A DNA stretch of 64,000 bases from the NCBI GenBank assembly GCA_030698805.1, contig JAUYMA010000006.1, positions 31,092 through 95,091 of the forward strand. The letters are read 5' to 3'. The position numbers were made by a program, and so were the translations under genes. This stretch comes from Nanobdellota archaeon. GTDB taxonomy: Archaea; Nanobdellota; Nanobdellia; Pacearchaeales; GW2011-AR1. Numbering within the stretch: position 1 is the first letter of the stretch; every line of letters begins with the position of its first letter. The notes below the pieces were generated by a model. The model did not search any database. It was not told the origin of the DNA and saw only the letters and a program-made list of their open reading frames with translations. Positions 14,802 to 23,694 of this stretch are shown here, one piece after another.

Positions 14802-15371
14802 TTATACCTTTCTAATAGTATCTTTTATCCTGAGCGCCAGATTCTGGCCCTTATTTTCAAAGATTTTATACATAATAAGTGCCGCCGCAACTGAAACATT
14901 GTAACTTTCAGTCATTCCCACCATCGGGATAAATATAAAGTTCTCGCAAGTCTTTTCTATTTCGAGAGATAACCCCTTGCTTTCAGACCCTAATACAATA
15001 ATGCATTTGTCTGGAAAAGAGCATTCCCTTAAGTCTTGAGCCCCTTCTTTCCAACAAGATCCAATAAAGTGCCATCCTCGTTTCTTTCTCTCGCTAGCAA
15101 ACTCCTCCAAATTTCCTATTTTATCAAATTTTATCCATTTATTGGCGCTTGAACTAGATTTCTTGCCCAAATCCTTAAAATTGGGAAATTTGTTGTAAGT
15201 ATAATAAAGGTTAATCCTTTCTATACCCAACCCATCTGCTGTTCGCGCAATTGCTGCAACATTATGAGGATCCCAAACATTGTCAATCAGCAATTCTACA
15301 TCTTTGATTTTGTTAGAATAATATCTCTCTATTTTCTTTTTCCTTCCCTCATTAACCTTAGATAATTTCAT
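14802..15371 (-). CDS. SPOUT-class RNA 2'-O-methyltransferase (TrmH-like)
   Basis: 189 residues. SpoU motifs are present: motif 1 'NVWDPHNVAAIARTADGLGI', motif 2 'CIIVLGSESKGLS' and motif 3 'FIPMVGMTESYNVSVAAALIMYKI'. These form the trefoil-knot AdoMet site. Family members methylate ribose in tRNA, such as G18, or in rRNA. Exact target is not readable. Its start is 1 nt after the stop of pepF upstream, so it is the last gene of that operon. Confidence 0.88.
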   Translation of the reverse strand: MKLSKVNEGRKKKIERYYSNKIKDVELLIDNVWDPHNVAAIARTADGLGIERINLYYTYNKFPNFKDLGKKSSSSANKWIKFDKIGNLEEFASERKKRGWHFIGSCWKEGAQDLRECSFPDKCIIVLGSESKGLSLEIEKTCENFIFIPMVGMTESYNVSVAAALIMYKIFENKGQNLALRIKDTIRKV

Positions 15372-15372
15372 A

Positions 15373-17175
15373 TTATTTTATCTTACCTAATTTCCTAGCT
15401 AAACTTTCTGTTTCTTTTAACAAAGACTCTACTTCCTTAAGTCCAACTTCCCAAAAATTATTACTCATGATATCTATGCCCAATTTTGCAAATATGTTCT
15501 TTGGAGAATCGCTTAACCCCGCCGATAAAAATTCTTTTACTTTTTCAATAAATTGTGGATCCTTTCTCACCTTATTCTGCAATGATTTTGAGATTAACAG
15601 CCCTGAAGCATAAGAATAAACATAGAAAAAATCCCTAAAATGAGGCACATATAACCACCAGTTTTCAGATCCCTCTGTAAAATCAATAGTCTCTCCCATA
15701 TATTCCTTCAAATTTTTAACAAAAATACTTCCAATTTCTTCCTTAGACAGATAGCCTTTCTCTCTAAATAGTGCGTGTAATTCCTGTTCAAATCTATAAA
15801 ATGAAATTTGCCTGAATATTGTTGAAATATCTTGATTTAATTTAAACATATAAATAGACAGCTTAAGCTCATCGTCTGCTTCTTTCATTAGTTCATCTAG
15901 GACAAAATCTTCTATAAAAGTGCTTGCAACTTCAGCGGTAGATTTAGGGGTCCCAAAATCAAGGGAGTTTCTCACTTTTCTCATTAGCTCATTATTAATC
16001 CCATGCCCTACTTCATGAGCTAAAGTTCTTACATCATTTAGTCTACCCGTATAATTTAACAAAATGTAAGTAGGTTGTCCGATTAAATTGTGTATGCACC
16101 AAGCTCCAGATTTTTTACCTTTTTTGGGAAATACATCTATAGATCCCTCTTTCCTAAACTTATCGAATATGCTTGAAAACTCTCTGTCCAGATTATTCAA
16201 TACTTTTCTTACTATGGCAACAGCGTCTTCATAAGAGTATTCTTTATTTATAGAACCATAAGAAACATTCCTTTCATAGTACTTTATTTTAGAAACTCCT
16301 AACAACTGAGCCTTCAGCATATAAAACCTCCTGGCAATGTTAAAATTCTTAGCGACTTGCCTTACAACTTCGTCTACAACTTCGCTTTCTATATCATCGT
16401 CTAGATGTCTGGATGAATCTGGTCTGGCAAGTTTTCTCATATCATCCATTATTTTCTTATAGCTCAAAATAGCATTTATCTCTGCTTCGGCAGTATCTTG
16501 ATGTTTGCTCAAAATCTCGTTGAAAGCTTTTGCAGCAGAATCTCTTATTTCTTTATTTTGATCTTCCATTAAGCCTTGTAATTCTTCAAAGCTCTTTTTT
16601 TCCCTCTTTTCCCCCACCTTAACTTCAGGTTCTTCTTTTGAAAGGAAAGAGCTAAGCATGTCCACCCACTTATCATAAGAATTTGTGGAAAGGAGATTAA
16701 CAATCTTTTCTTCTGCTTCGCTTAAATGATGCTTAGCCTCTCTAAACACCTTTTCTAGAAAATGTCTATAGTTCTTCAATCTTTCTTCCTCAAGAAATTT
16801 CTTCTGTTCAGATTCAGGAATCTTAGCTAATCTTAAAATAAAAAATTGTAGGCTATTCTGTATTTCCTTTGCCGCCTCGTCTACTTTCTGTCCTTTGGCT
16901 TTAAGCTCAGAACTCATTTGATCAATATATCTCCTTAGATGAAAATAATATCCTGCATTGCCTGAAGTGCCATAATTTCTTATTAATTCTTCATACTCAT
17001 CTAAAGCTTCTTTCAAAATTTCTGGATCTTCAAGATAATCTTCTCTGCTTTTCCATTTGGTGACGAATTCATCTGCCTTATTTTTAATAATTTTCCTTTC
17101 TTTCTCTATTGATGAATCATCATCACTTTTAAATAAAATATTTAGATCCCATTCCTTTCTCCCCACATATGCCAT
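15373..17175 (-). CDS. pepF: oligoendopeptidase F-like M3 metallopeptidase
   Basis: 600 residues, the normal length for PepF. The zinc site H-E-x-x-H is 'LAHEVGHG' at about residue 385, with the downstream Glu in 'STAEVASTFIEDFV'. C-terminal 'YVYSYASGLLISKSL' is the substrate-binding Tyr-rich segment typical of the family. Cytoplasmic cleavage of short peptides (about 5-20 residues) supports amino-acid recycling, which suits a fermentative, host-dependent cell. It is third to last in a minus-strand run nth, sec61-beta, nac, pepF, trmH. Confidence 0.93.
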   Translation of the reverse strand: MAYVGRKEWDLNILFKSDDDSSIEKERKIIKNKADEFVTKWKSREDYLEDPEILKEALDEYEELIRNYGTSGNAGYYFHLRRYIDQMSSELKAKGQKVDEAAKEIQNSLQFFILRLAKIPESEQKKFLEEERLKNYRHFLEKVFREAKHHLSEAEEKIVNLLSTNSYDKWVDMLSSFLSKEEPEVKVGEKREKKSFEELQGLMEDQNKEIRDSAAKAFNEILSKHQDTAEAEINAILSYKKIMDDMRKLARPDSSRHLDDDIESEVVDEVVRQVAKNFNIARRFYMLKAQLLGVSKIKYYERNVSYGSINKEYSYEDAVAIVRKVLNNLDREFSSIFDKFRKEGSIDVFPKKGKKSGAWCIHNLIGQPTYILLNYTGRLNDVRTLAHEVGHGINNELMRKVRNSLDFGTPKSTAEVASTFIEDFVLDELMKEADDELKLSIYMFKLNQDISTIFRQISFYRFEQELHALFREKGYLSKEEIGSIFVKNLKEYMGETIDFTEGSENWWLYVPHFRDFFYVYSYASGLLISKSLQNKVRKDPQFIEKVKEFLSAGLSDSPKNIFAKLGIDIMSNNFWEVGLKEVESLLKETESLARKLGKIK

Positions 17176-17209
17176 CCTAAAAATAAATCTCCAATCTATA
17201 AAAATCTTC

Positions 17210-17542
17210 TTACTTGCTCAGGCTTATAATCGCTTCAGCTATATCTCCGCCTGTTTCTTCCAATGCTTTCTCCGCTTCTTCTCTGCTCTTGCCGGTCTTT
17301 TCAGCAACCATATTGATATCCTCTTCAGAAATTCCTTCTTCCTTAGTCTCTTCTCTTACCTCTCCAGCAATCTGCCAGCTTATATTCCCCTGCATGCTTA
17401 TTTTCTGTACACTTGCAGGCTCAATGACTATCCTCTTCTCTTTAGTTTCTATGATTACTCTTTCCGCATCGATCTCTTCCTGTTTGATACCCATTTGCTT
17501 CATCATAGCCTTCATCTGTGATGGATTAATTCCGCCTAACAT
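17210..17542 (-). CDS. nac: nascent polypeptide-associated complex protein
   Basis: 110 residues. The start 'MLGGINPSQMKAMMKQMGI' is typical of archaeal NAC, followed by the NAC beta-barrel (about residues 22-62) and a C-terminal UBA domain ('ISEEDINMVAEKTGKSREEAEKAL'). It shields nascent chains at the ribosome exit. Homodimeric in archaea. Adjacent sec61-beta fits co-expression with protein targeting. Confidence 0.95.
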   Translation of the reverse strand: MLGGINPSQMKAMMKQMGIKQEEIDAERVIIETKEKRIVIEPASVQKISMQGNISWQIAGEVREETKEEGISEEDINMVAEKTGKSREEAEKALEETGGDIAEAIISLSK

Positions 17543-17580
17543 ATTTTAGAAAAAATAATTCAGTATAAATAACTTTCCTA

Positions 17581-17745
17581 TCAACCTATGGGAAAGAACA
17601 TCTTCATAAAGATGACAAAAAGCATGACTAAAACAACAAATATGATTACTTGGGTTGGACTAATCATAAACTTGCTCTGATACTCTTCATCATATCTGAT
17701 AAGCCCTCCAAATGCTCCAGGCATGCTAATATTACTATCTGCCAT
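17581..17745 (-). CDS. secG: preprotein translocase subunit Sec61-beta
   Basis: 54 residues. The conserved cytoplasmic part is 'MPGAFGGLIRYDEEYQSKFMISP' in pattern (Gly-Leu-Ile/Arg-Tyr and Asp-Glu-Glu-Tyr-x-Ser-Lys), followed by one membrane helix ('QVIIFVVLVMLFVIF') and a short outside end. This is the archaeal Sec61-beta signature, the tail-anchored third subunit of SecYE-beta. The gene is too short for many gene finders. It sits between nth and nac on the same strand. Confidence 0.93.
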   Translation of the reverse strand: MADSNISMPGAFGGLIRYDEEYQSKFMISPTQVIIFVVLVMLFVIFMKMFFPIG

Positions 17746-17799
17746 AGAAATATAAGAAAAAAAGCATATAAAAATCTATCTGAAGATGTTTCAACTTTA

Positions 17800-18414
17800 T
17801 TATTCTTTAAGTTTATTCAGAATCTTTAGTTTATCTCTGCCACTGACTTCCTTTCCCCACAAAACTAATATCCTATTAATGCGAGCCCAGTATTTCTTTG
17901 GAGCAACTTTCATTAATTCAAGTTCAGTTTGATGAGGATTCTTTGTCTTGACAAAACCAAGTACGTTAGAAAGACGATGAACATGGGTGTCTACACATAT
18001 CCCATGTTTAGCATGGCATTCAGTGATTATGAGGTTAGCAGTTTTTCTTCCTACTCCTGGAATTACGATTAATTCTTCAATAGTATCTGGCACAATGCTC
18101 CGATATTTTTCAACTAAGATTTGAGCTGCAGCTATTACATTCTTGGCTTTTGTTTTATTATAATTAAGGCTTCTAAAAATATTGAGAACTTCAGGATATT
18201 TAGCTTTAGATAGCTGTTCTAAACTCTTGTATCTCTTAAACAAATTTTCAGCAATGGGGATTGTAGTCTCATCTCTGCTCTGTGCACTCATAATAGTCGC
18301 AATCAGAGTTTGCCAATCTGCCCTCCATCCATCCGCAGCCAGTCGATATTTGCTTCCCCCATATTTCTTCTCAGCTTTCTTAAATACTTCTAAAAAATAC
18401 TTATTTTTATTCAT
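17800..18414 (-). CDS. nth: endonuclease III without the Fe-S cluster loop
   Basis: 204 residues. The helix-hairpin-helix is 'VIPGVGRKTANLI' with catalytic Lys124 and the later Asp142 in 'CVDTHVHRL', as in Nth. It excises oxidised pyrimidines and nicks the abasic site. The C-terminus ends at 'LWGKEVSGRDKLKILNKLKE' with none of the four cysteines that ligate [4Fe-4S] in most endonuclease III enzymes. The rest of the fold is intact. First gene in the nth to trmH run. Confidence 0.9.
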   Translation of the reverse strand: MNKNKYFLEVFKKAEKKYGGSKYRLAADGWRADWQTLIATIMSAQSRDETTIPIAENLFKRYKSLEQLSKAKYPEVLNIFRSLNYNKTKAKNVIAAAQILVEKYRSIVPDTIEELIVIPGVGRKTANLIITECHAKHGICVDTHVHRLSNVLGFVKTKNPHQTELELMKVAPKKYWARINRILVLWGKEVSGRDKLKILNKLKE

Positions 18415-18506
18415 ATAAAAGAATTGGTTTTTCCCTATATAAGCTTAGCTCATAATGCTTTTCAAATCGCCATAATTCATTTAAATGCCTTGATAATAAA
18501 AAATTT

Positions 18507-19151
18507 ATGAGATTTAATAAGAGTCTTATGCAAGGAGGATTAGTAGCACTTTTACTTCTTGGGCAAACTTCACAAGGAAATATACCGAATCAGTCATCTA
18601 AAATAATGACTGAGAAGGAAAGAATCAAGTTAGAGCAAGATAAATTTAATTCTGAAAAGCCAACAATTTACGGAATGCGAGCTCACCACCTCCATGATGA
18701 AAACAAAGATGGGGTTTACCACACTGGCGAAGGGCTAACAAGAGTCTACTCAGGAACTTCAGGAAACATTATGCACATAAAAGAGCCTCTTCCCGGTGAA
18801 GGGGCCCTGGGAATATATGTGCCTCAGGAGTCCTATTGGGGAACTAAAATAATTGCTAAGCTTACAGATCTAACTAACGGGAATAATTATGTTCTGGACG
18901 AAAGAGTAGTTGCGGATCTCACCAAGATAAATTTAACAAATTCTTACCCTGGAAAACCTCAAGAAGTGGCATTAGTAGATATTCAAGAATATAGGAAACA
19001 GCTAGAAAAGATGCTGGCTCCAAAAAAACCTGGTCTTCATCATTACCATCTGCTAATCATTGGAGAAAACGGGTCTGAAGCCCATTCAATAATATTCAGA
19101 GTAGATTATTCAACCCTAATAAAGGATCTGAATGCAAGAAAAGAAGATTGA
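18507..19151 (+). CDS. secreted protein of unknown function
   Basis: 214 residues. A signal peptide is visible: basic 'MRFNKS', hydrophobic 'GGLVALLLLGQTSQG', with possible cleavage after about residue 24. The mature part contains a beta-rich domain ('GMRAHHLHDENKDGVYHTGEGLTRVY') with a calcium-site-like D-x-N-x-D-G pattern (DENKDG), and a later 'GLHHYHLLIIGENGSEAH' strand segment. There are no cysteines. No family is recognised. Monocistronic between nth and valS. Confidence 0.6.
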   Translation: MRFNKSLMQGGLVALLLLGQTSQGNIPNQSSKIMTEKERIKLEQDKFNSEKPTIYGMRAHHLHDENKDGVYHTGEGLTRVYSGTSGNIMHIKEPLPGEGALGIYVPQESYWGTKIIAKLTDLTNGNNYVLDERVVADLTKINLTNSYPGKPQEVALVDIQEYRKQLEKMLAPKKPGLHHYHLLIIGENGSEAHSIIFRVDYSTLIKDLNARKED

Positions 19152-19205
19152 GCTAGCCTGACAATGTATCGCCTCATACTAAAATTAAAAACATAGACTT
19201 TTTAA

Positions 19206-19251
19206 CTTTAGCTGTAAGGCTAAAGGTCTAAAGATTCCTTCAGGAATCTTT
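19206..19251 (+). promoter_or_regulatory. two tandem hairpins ahead of valS
   Basis: ctttagc (19206-19212) pairs with gctaaag (19219-19225), seven pairs. Then aaagattcc (19230-19238) pairs with ggaatcttt (19243-19251) around the loop ttca, nine pairs, followed by ttaa. They lie 55 nt after the stop of the secreted-protein gene and 34 nt before valS. They could end the upstream transcript or act in the valS leader; sequence alone does not decide. Confidence 0.45.
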
Positions 19252-19284
19252 TTAACCCCTTCTTTCTTAAAAAAATCAAGCAAT

Positions 19285-21654
19285 ATGGCTGAAATAAACT
19301 TCAAAGAGATTGAATCTAAATGGAGAGCCTATTGGGAAAAAGAAGGAATCTATGAATTTAATGAGAAAACAAAGAAGAAGATATATTCCATAGATACTCC
19401 TCCGCCAACCGTTTCAGGAGAGATGCATATTGGCCATGCCTGTTCATATTCACAGCAGGATTTCTTAGCCAGATATAAAAGAATGGCTGGATTCGAAGTA
19501 TTCTATCCTTTCGGGACAGATGATAATGGATTGCCCACTGAGCGCCTTGTAGAAAAAAGGAAAGGTATCAAAGCAAAAGATATGCCTCGCAATGAATTTA
19601 TTAAACTCTGTCTAGATTTCTTAAAAGAAGAACTTCCTAAATTCACCCAGGATTGGAAAAACATAGGAATAAGCTGTGATTTCAACCTATCTTATTCAAC
19701 TATAAATGAGCACAGCAGGAGAATTTCCCAATGGTCCTTCCTCGATTTATATAAAAAAGGCAGAATGCAAAGAAAAGACGCGCCTGCAATGTGGTGTCCT
19801 GAATGCAAGACAGGTGTTGCGCAAGTAGAGGTAGAAGACAATGAGATTAGTTCCACTTTCAATGATATTATTTTCAAAGTGGGCAAAGAAGATTTAGTGA
19901 TTGCAACAACTCGTCCAGAGCTCTTGCCTGCCTGCGTGGCAATTTTTTACAATCCCAAGGATTCCAGATATAAAAAATATCTTGGAAAAAAAGCAAAAGT
20001 TCCTCTCTTTGATTTTGAAGTCCCTATAATGGAAGACCCCCGGGCAGATCCCGAAAAAGGAACAGGAATTGTAATGTGCTGTACTTTTGGAGACCAAACA
20101 GATATGGAATGGCAAAAAGCACATAATCTTCCAATAAAAATGGCATTAACTGAAACAGGAGAGATGACAGAACTGGCTGGAAAATACCGAGGCCTAAAAA
20201 TAAAAGATGCTAGGAGAATAATCATTAAAGACCTAAAAGAGTCAGGACTATTAAAGAATCAAAAACCAATAAAACATATGGTTAATGTACATGAAAGATG
20301 TGGCACAGAAATAGAGTTCATCAAAAGCAAACAGTGGTTTGTTCATTATCTTGATTTAAGAGAAGAAATGCTAAAATGGGGCAATGAACTAAACTGGTAT
20401 CCCGAGTACATGAAGCATAGGTATGAAAACTGGGTAAAAGGATTACAATGGGACTGGCTTATTTCTAATCAAAGATATTTTGGAGTTGCATTCCCTGTAT
20501 GGTACTGCGCAGATTGTGAAAATCCCATTTTAGCAGAAGAATCTCAATTACCCGTTGACCCTCTTAAAGATTCTCCTCCAATTAAAAATTGCCCTAAATG
20601 TAAATCTTCTAATATAACTCCTGAGAAAGATGTCCTAAATACTTGGTTTACTTCATCTATGACTCCTCAAATAGCAATCCAATTAGTAAAAGATAAAAAA
20701 GTCAGAGAAAAGCTTCTTCCAATGAGTCTAAGGCCTCAAGCCCATGAGATTATTTCTTTCTGGCTATTTAATACATTAATTAAATCGAGACTCCATTACA
20801 ATAAGAATCCCTGGAAAGATACCGCAATCTCAGGTTTCGTCACAATGCAGGGCGAAAAGATGTCCAAGTCAAAAGGAAATGTAATCAGGCCTCAGGAAGT
20901 TATGGAAAAATACGGGGCTGATGCGGTCAGGTATTGGGCAGCCTCGTCCAAGTTAGGAGAGGATTTTGACTATCAAGAAAAAGATGTAGTCACCGGAAAG
21001 AAATTTGTGACCAAAATATTGAATGCTGCAAATTTTGTTTTTATGAACCTTCAGCATCAAGAGAAGACTCCAAAACTTCATGAAACAGATCGTTTAATGC
21101 TCTTGCAATTAAATAAAGCAATAGAAATTTCTACAAAAGCATTTGAAGAATATAATTATGCAAGGGCAAAACTAGAAGCAGATAACTTCTTCTGGAAGAC
21201 ATTTGCAGATAACTACCTTGAAATTGTAAAGCAAAGAGTCTACCAGGGTAATGAGGAAGAAAAAGCGTCAGCCTCTTACACTTTATATCAGTCTTTCCTA
21301 GCAATTCTCAAGCTTATGGCTCCAATAACTCCTTACATTACAGAAGAGATATATCAAATGCATTTTAAAAAACATGAGGATAAAAAATCAATACACCATG
21401 AGGACTGGCCCTCTAAAATCAAGGTAAAAGAATCAAAAGAAGATGACTTGACATGGAATAAAATGATTGAAATAATTTCCCTAGTAAGACAGAAAAAATC
21501 AGAAGCCAAGAAATCAATGAAAGCTGAGATAATCCTTTCTTTGCCAAAAGAAGATCTCTCTTTGTTGGAAAAAACTTTGTCAGATCTAAAAGCAGTCACA
21601 ACTGCTAAGGAAATAAAAGAAGGGCAGTTTAATGTACAATTTCTAGAAGCTTAA
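19285..21654 (+). CDS. valS: valyl-tRNA synthetase
   Basis: 789 residues, class I. HIGH is 'GEMHIGHA' and KMSKS is 'GEKMSKSKGN'. The editing (CP1) domain contains 'IATTRPELLPACVAIFYNP', the Thr-rich valine/threonine proofreading site. Zinc-binding 'CPECK' and 'CPKCK' pairs are present. 'DWLISNQRYFGVAFPVWYC' is typical of ValRS in archaea. A long C-terminal anticodon-binding domain follows. The length of about 790 is at the short end, lacking the bacterial C-terminal coiled coil. Confidence 0.95.
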   Translation: MAEINFKEIESKWRAYWEKEGIYEFNEKTKKKIYSIDTPPPTVSGEMHIGHACSYSQQDFLARYKRMAGFEVFYPFGTDDNGLPTERLVEKRKGIKAKDMPRNEFIKLCLDFLKEELPKFTQDWKNIGISCDFNLSYSTINEHSRRISQWSFLDLYKKGRMQRKDAPAMWCPECKTGVAQVEVEDNEISSTFNDIIFKVGKEDLVIATTRPELLPACVAIFYNPKDSRYKKYLGKKAKVPLFDFEVPIMEDPRADPEKGTGIVMCCTFGDQTDMEWQKAHNLPIKMALTETGEMTELAGKYRGLKIKDARRIIIKDLKESGLLKNQKPIKHMVNVHERCGTEIEFIKSKQWFVHYLDLREEMLKWGNELNWYPEYMKHRYENWVKGLQWDWLISNQRYFGVAFPVWYCADCENPILAEESQLPVDPLKDSPPIKNCPKCKSSNITPEKDVLNTWFTSSMTPQIAIQLVKDKKVREKLLPMSLRPQAHEIISFWLFNTLIKSRLHYNKNPWKDTAISGFVTMQGEKMSKSKGNVIRPQEVMEKYGADAVRYWAASSKLGEDFDYQEKDVVTGKKFVTKILNAANFVFMNLQHQEKTPKLHETDRLMLLQLNKAIEISTKAFEEYNYARAKLEADNFFWKTFADNYLEIVKQRVYQGNEEEKASASYTLYQSFLAILKLMAPITPYITEEIYQMHFKKHEDKKSIHHEDWPSKIKVKESKEDDLTWNKMIEIISLVRQKKSEAKKSMKAEIILSLPKEDLSLLEKTLSDLKAVTTAKEIKEGQFNVQFLEA

Positions 21655-22418
21655 ACATAATTAATCTTGATGAACTTATCAACTTCTTTCCAAAAAGCAT
21701 TTATAAGATCATCTGTTAACCCATGGCCTAAATAATGTTCTATATAAGTAACCTTATTTAATTTAGGAAGCATTTCCTTAGTATGATTAAAAGAAACTAT
21801 TTTATCATTAGGGTCATGAAAAACTAAAATTGGCAAGTTCATCAATGCCGATATGTAATATTCAGGGCTTAATTCCTTAAACTTGGCCATCTTAGTCTGC
21901 AGATCTTTAAAATTTATTCTATAACAATTTCTGTAAGCTCTTTCGCAAAAAGTAGTTAAATGTTTTAAGTCCTGTTCACCCCCGTCTTTATTATGATTCG
22001 TAAAATCCCAAACTGGAGAAGCTAAAACGATATAGCTAAAGTCTGATTGTTTTGCAGCTAAGCCACATGCGATAGAACCTCCAAAACTGCCAGCAATAAG
22101 GATCTTCTTATTAATCTTAAAGCTCTGCTTTTTCATATCCCACAAACTTTTAGCAAATCCTTTATCCAAGTTTTTAGAAAACATAATCAAATCATCCACA
22201 GGATTCTTAGATAAAAAAGTTCCAGAACTTTGGTAGCTACCCCTATAGCGAGGAACAAAGACATGATATCCCCTATCAAAGAATAATTCGACTAATTCGT
22301 TATAGTCATTCCTTCCTGGAAATCCAGGCAAGATAATTACTGCATCTGCGAGCCTATCCTGTAAAACAAATTCAAAGAAAATCCCTCCATAATAGGCCTT
22401 TAATAAAGGCTTTTTCAT
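21651..22418 (-). CDS. alpha/beta-hydrolase fold protein
   Basis: 255 residues. The nucleophile elbow is 'IAGSFGGSIACG' (Ser in AGSFG). A catalytic Asp lies in 'VFHDPNDKIV' and His in 'YLGHGLTDDL'. The N-terminus has the oxyanion-hole strand 'AVIILPGFPGRNDY'. Family members are esterases, lipases or peptidases; substrate unknown. Convergent with valS with a 4-nt overlap. Confidence 0.8.
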   Translation of the reverse strand: MKKPLLKAYYGGIFFEFVLQDRLADAVIILPGFPGRNDYNELVELFFDRGYHVFVPRYRGSYQSSGTFLSKNPVDDLIMFSKNLDKGFAKSLWDMKKQSFKINKKILIAGSFGGSIACGLAAKQSDFSYIVLASPVWDFTNHNKDGGEQDLKHLTTFCERAYRNCYRINFKDLQTKMAKFKELSPEYYISALMNLPILVFHDPNDKIVSFNHTKEMLPKLNKVTYIEHYLGHGLTDDLINAFWKEVDKFIKINYV

Positions 22419-22513
22419 GTCTATTCTAGGAAAGAGGAGTATAAAAAGGTTTCAAATGAAGATTCAAACATCAGACCTTAACTTTTATTAACCCTCTTTG
22501 CGCATTCATTTTT

Positions 22514-23635
22514 ATGGCAGAGAGATATGTACCAATAGACTTAACTCCGAAACAGAAGCAGGAATTAGAAGAATTAGTTATACTGCTGGGCAATATAAGG
22601 GGCAGCCATACTGAGCTTGTTACGGTTTTGATACCTGCGGGAACTAATATCCACCAAGTTTCAACACAACTATCTTCTGAAGCGGGCACTGCTGAGAATA
22701 TAAAATCAAAAGCGACAAGAACCGCAGTCGTAACGGCATTAGAGACAATTATTAGAGAATTAAAAAATTACAAACAAACTCCCCCTCATGGATTAGCTAT
22801 TTATTGCGGAAACGTATCAGAAAAAGAAGGTGGCCAGGATATTCAGATCTGGGCGTATGAACCTCCAAAACCTTTGAATATTAGGCTCTATAGATGTGAC
22901 AAAGTTTTTGTGATTGATCCTCTAAAAGAGATGTTAAACGTCACAGAGGTTTTTGGATTACTTGTTATGGATCGCCGTGAAGCAACTATTGGAATATTAG
23001 AAGGTAAGCAGATAAAAGTTCTAAGAACCCTTACCTCAGGAGTGCCTGGAAAAATAAAAGCAGGGGGTCAGAGTGCTGCCCGTTTTGAAAGATTGACAGA
23101 GGGGCTGGCCAAAGAATTCTTTAGGAGAGTGGCGGAAGCGATGAAGGAAATATTCTTTGAAATGCCAAGACTCAAAGGAATCATTGTAGGAGGCCCAATT
23201 CCTACAAAAGAAGAATTCCTAGAATACGGAGATTTAGTAACAAAACTCAAAGAGAAAGTCATAGCGATAAAGGATATAGGTTATACCGATGAACATGGTC
23301 TTAAACTGTTGGTAGAAGCTTCTGAGGAGGATATTGCTCAGCAAGAATTCATCAAAGAGAAAATTTTAATTCAAAGATTCTTTGAGAAACTGGGGAAAAC
23401 TCGTGATAGAGCCACCTATGGCTACGAAAAAACAAAACTAGCGTTAGAAAGAGGGGCGGTGGCAGTCCTTCTTCTGGCAAAAAACCTTCCAAAAGATCAG
23501 ATGCAGGAACTAGAAGCGCTGGCCGCCAATATCGGCTCAGAAGTTCATATAATCTCTAATGAAAACCAAGAAGGAGAACAATTTTATAATCTCACTAAAG
23601 GAATCGGGGCCATTCTCAGATTTGCTATTGAATAA
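22514..23635 (+). CDS. prf1: peptide chain release factor aRF1
   Basis: 373 residues. The stop-codon-reading NIKS motif is at 62-65 and the peptidyl-tRNA hydrolysis GGQ motif is at about 184-186 ('KIKAGGQSAARFERL'). The C-terminal domain carries the eRF3/aEF1A-binding fold. Family members are about 400-415 residues, so this one is slightly compact. It reads all three stop codons. First of a run with MCM, an RPA-like gene and a NUDIX gene on the same strand. Confidence 0.96.
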   Translation: MAERYVPIDLTPKQKQELEELVILLGNIRGSHTELVTVLIPAGTNIHQVSTQLSSEAGTAENIKSKATRTAVVTALETIIRELKNYKQTPPHGLAIYCGNVSEKEGGQDIQIWAYEPPKPLNIRLYRCDKVFVIDPLKEMLNVTEVFGLLVMDRREATIGILEGKQIKVLRTLTSGVPGKIKAGGQSAARFERLTEGLAKEFFRRVAEAMKEIFFEMPRLKGIIVGGPIPTKEEFLEYGDLVTKLKEKVIAIKDIGYTDEHGLKLLVEASEEDIAQQEFIKEKILIQRFFEKLGKTRDRATYGYEKTKLALERGAVAVLLLAKNLPKDQMQELEALAANIGSEVHIISNENQEGEQFYNLTKGIGAILRFAIE

Positions 23636-23694
23636 ATTCTTTCAGTTGAAAATATCACAACAAAGCCTATAAACTCTATTCTCCCTAAATTTTT

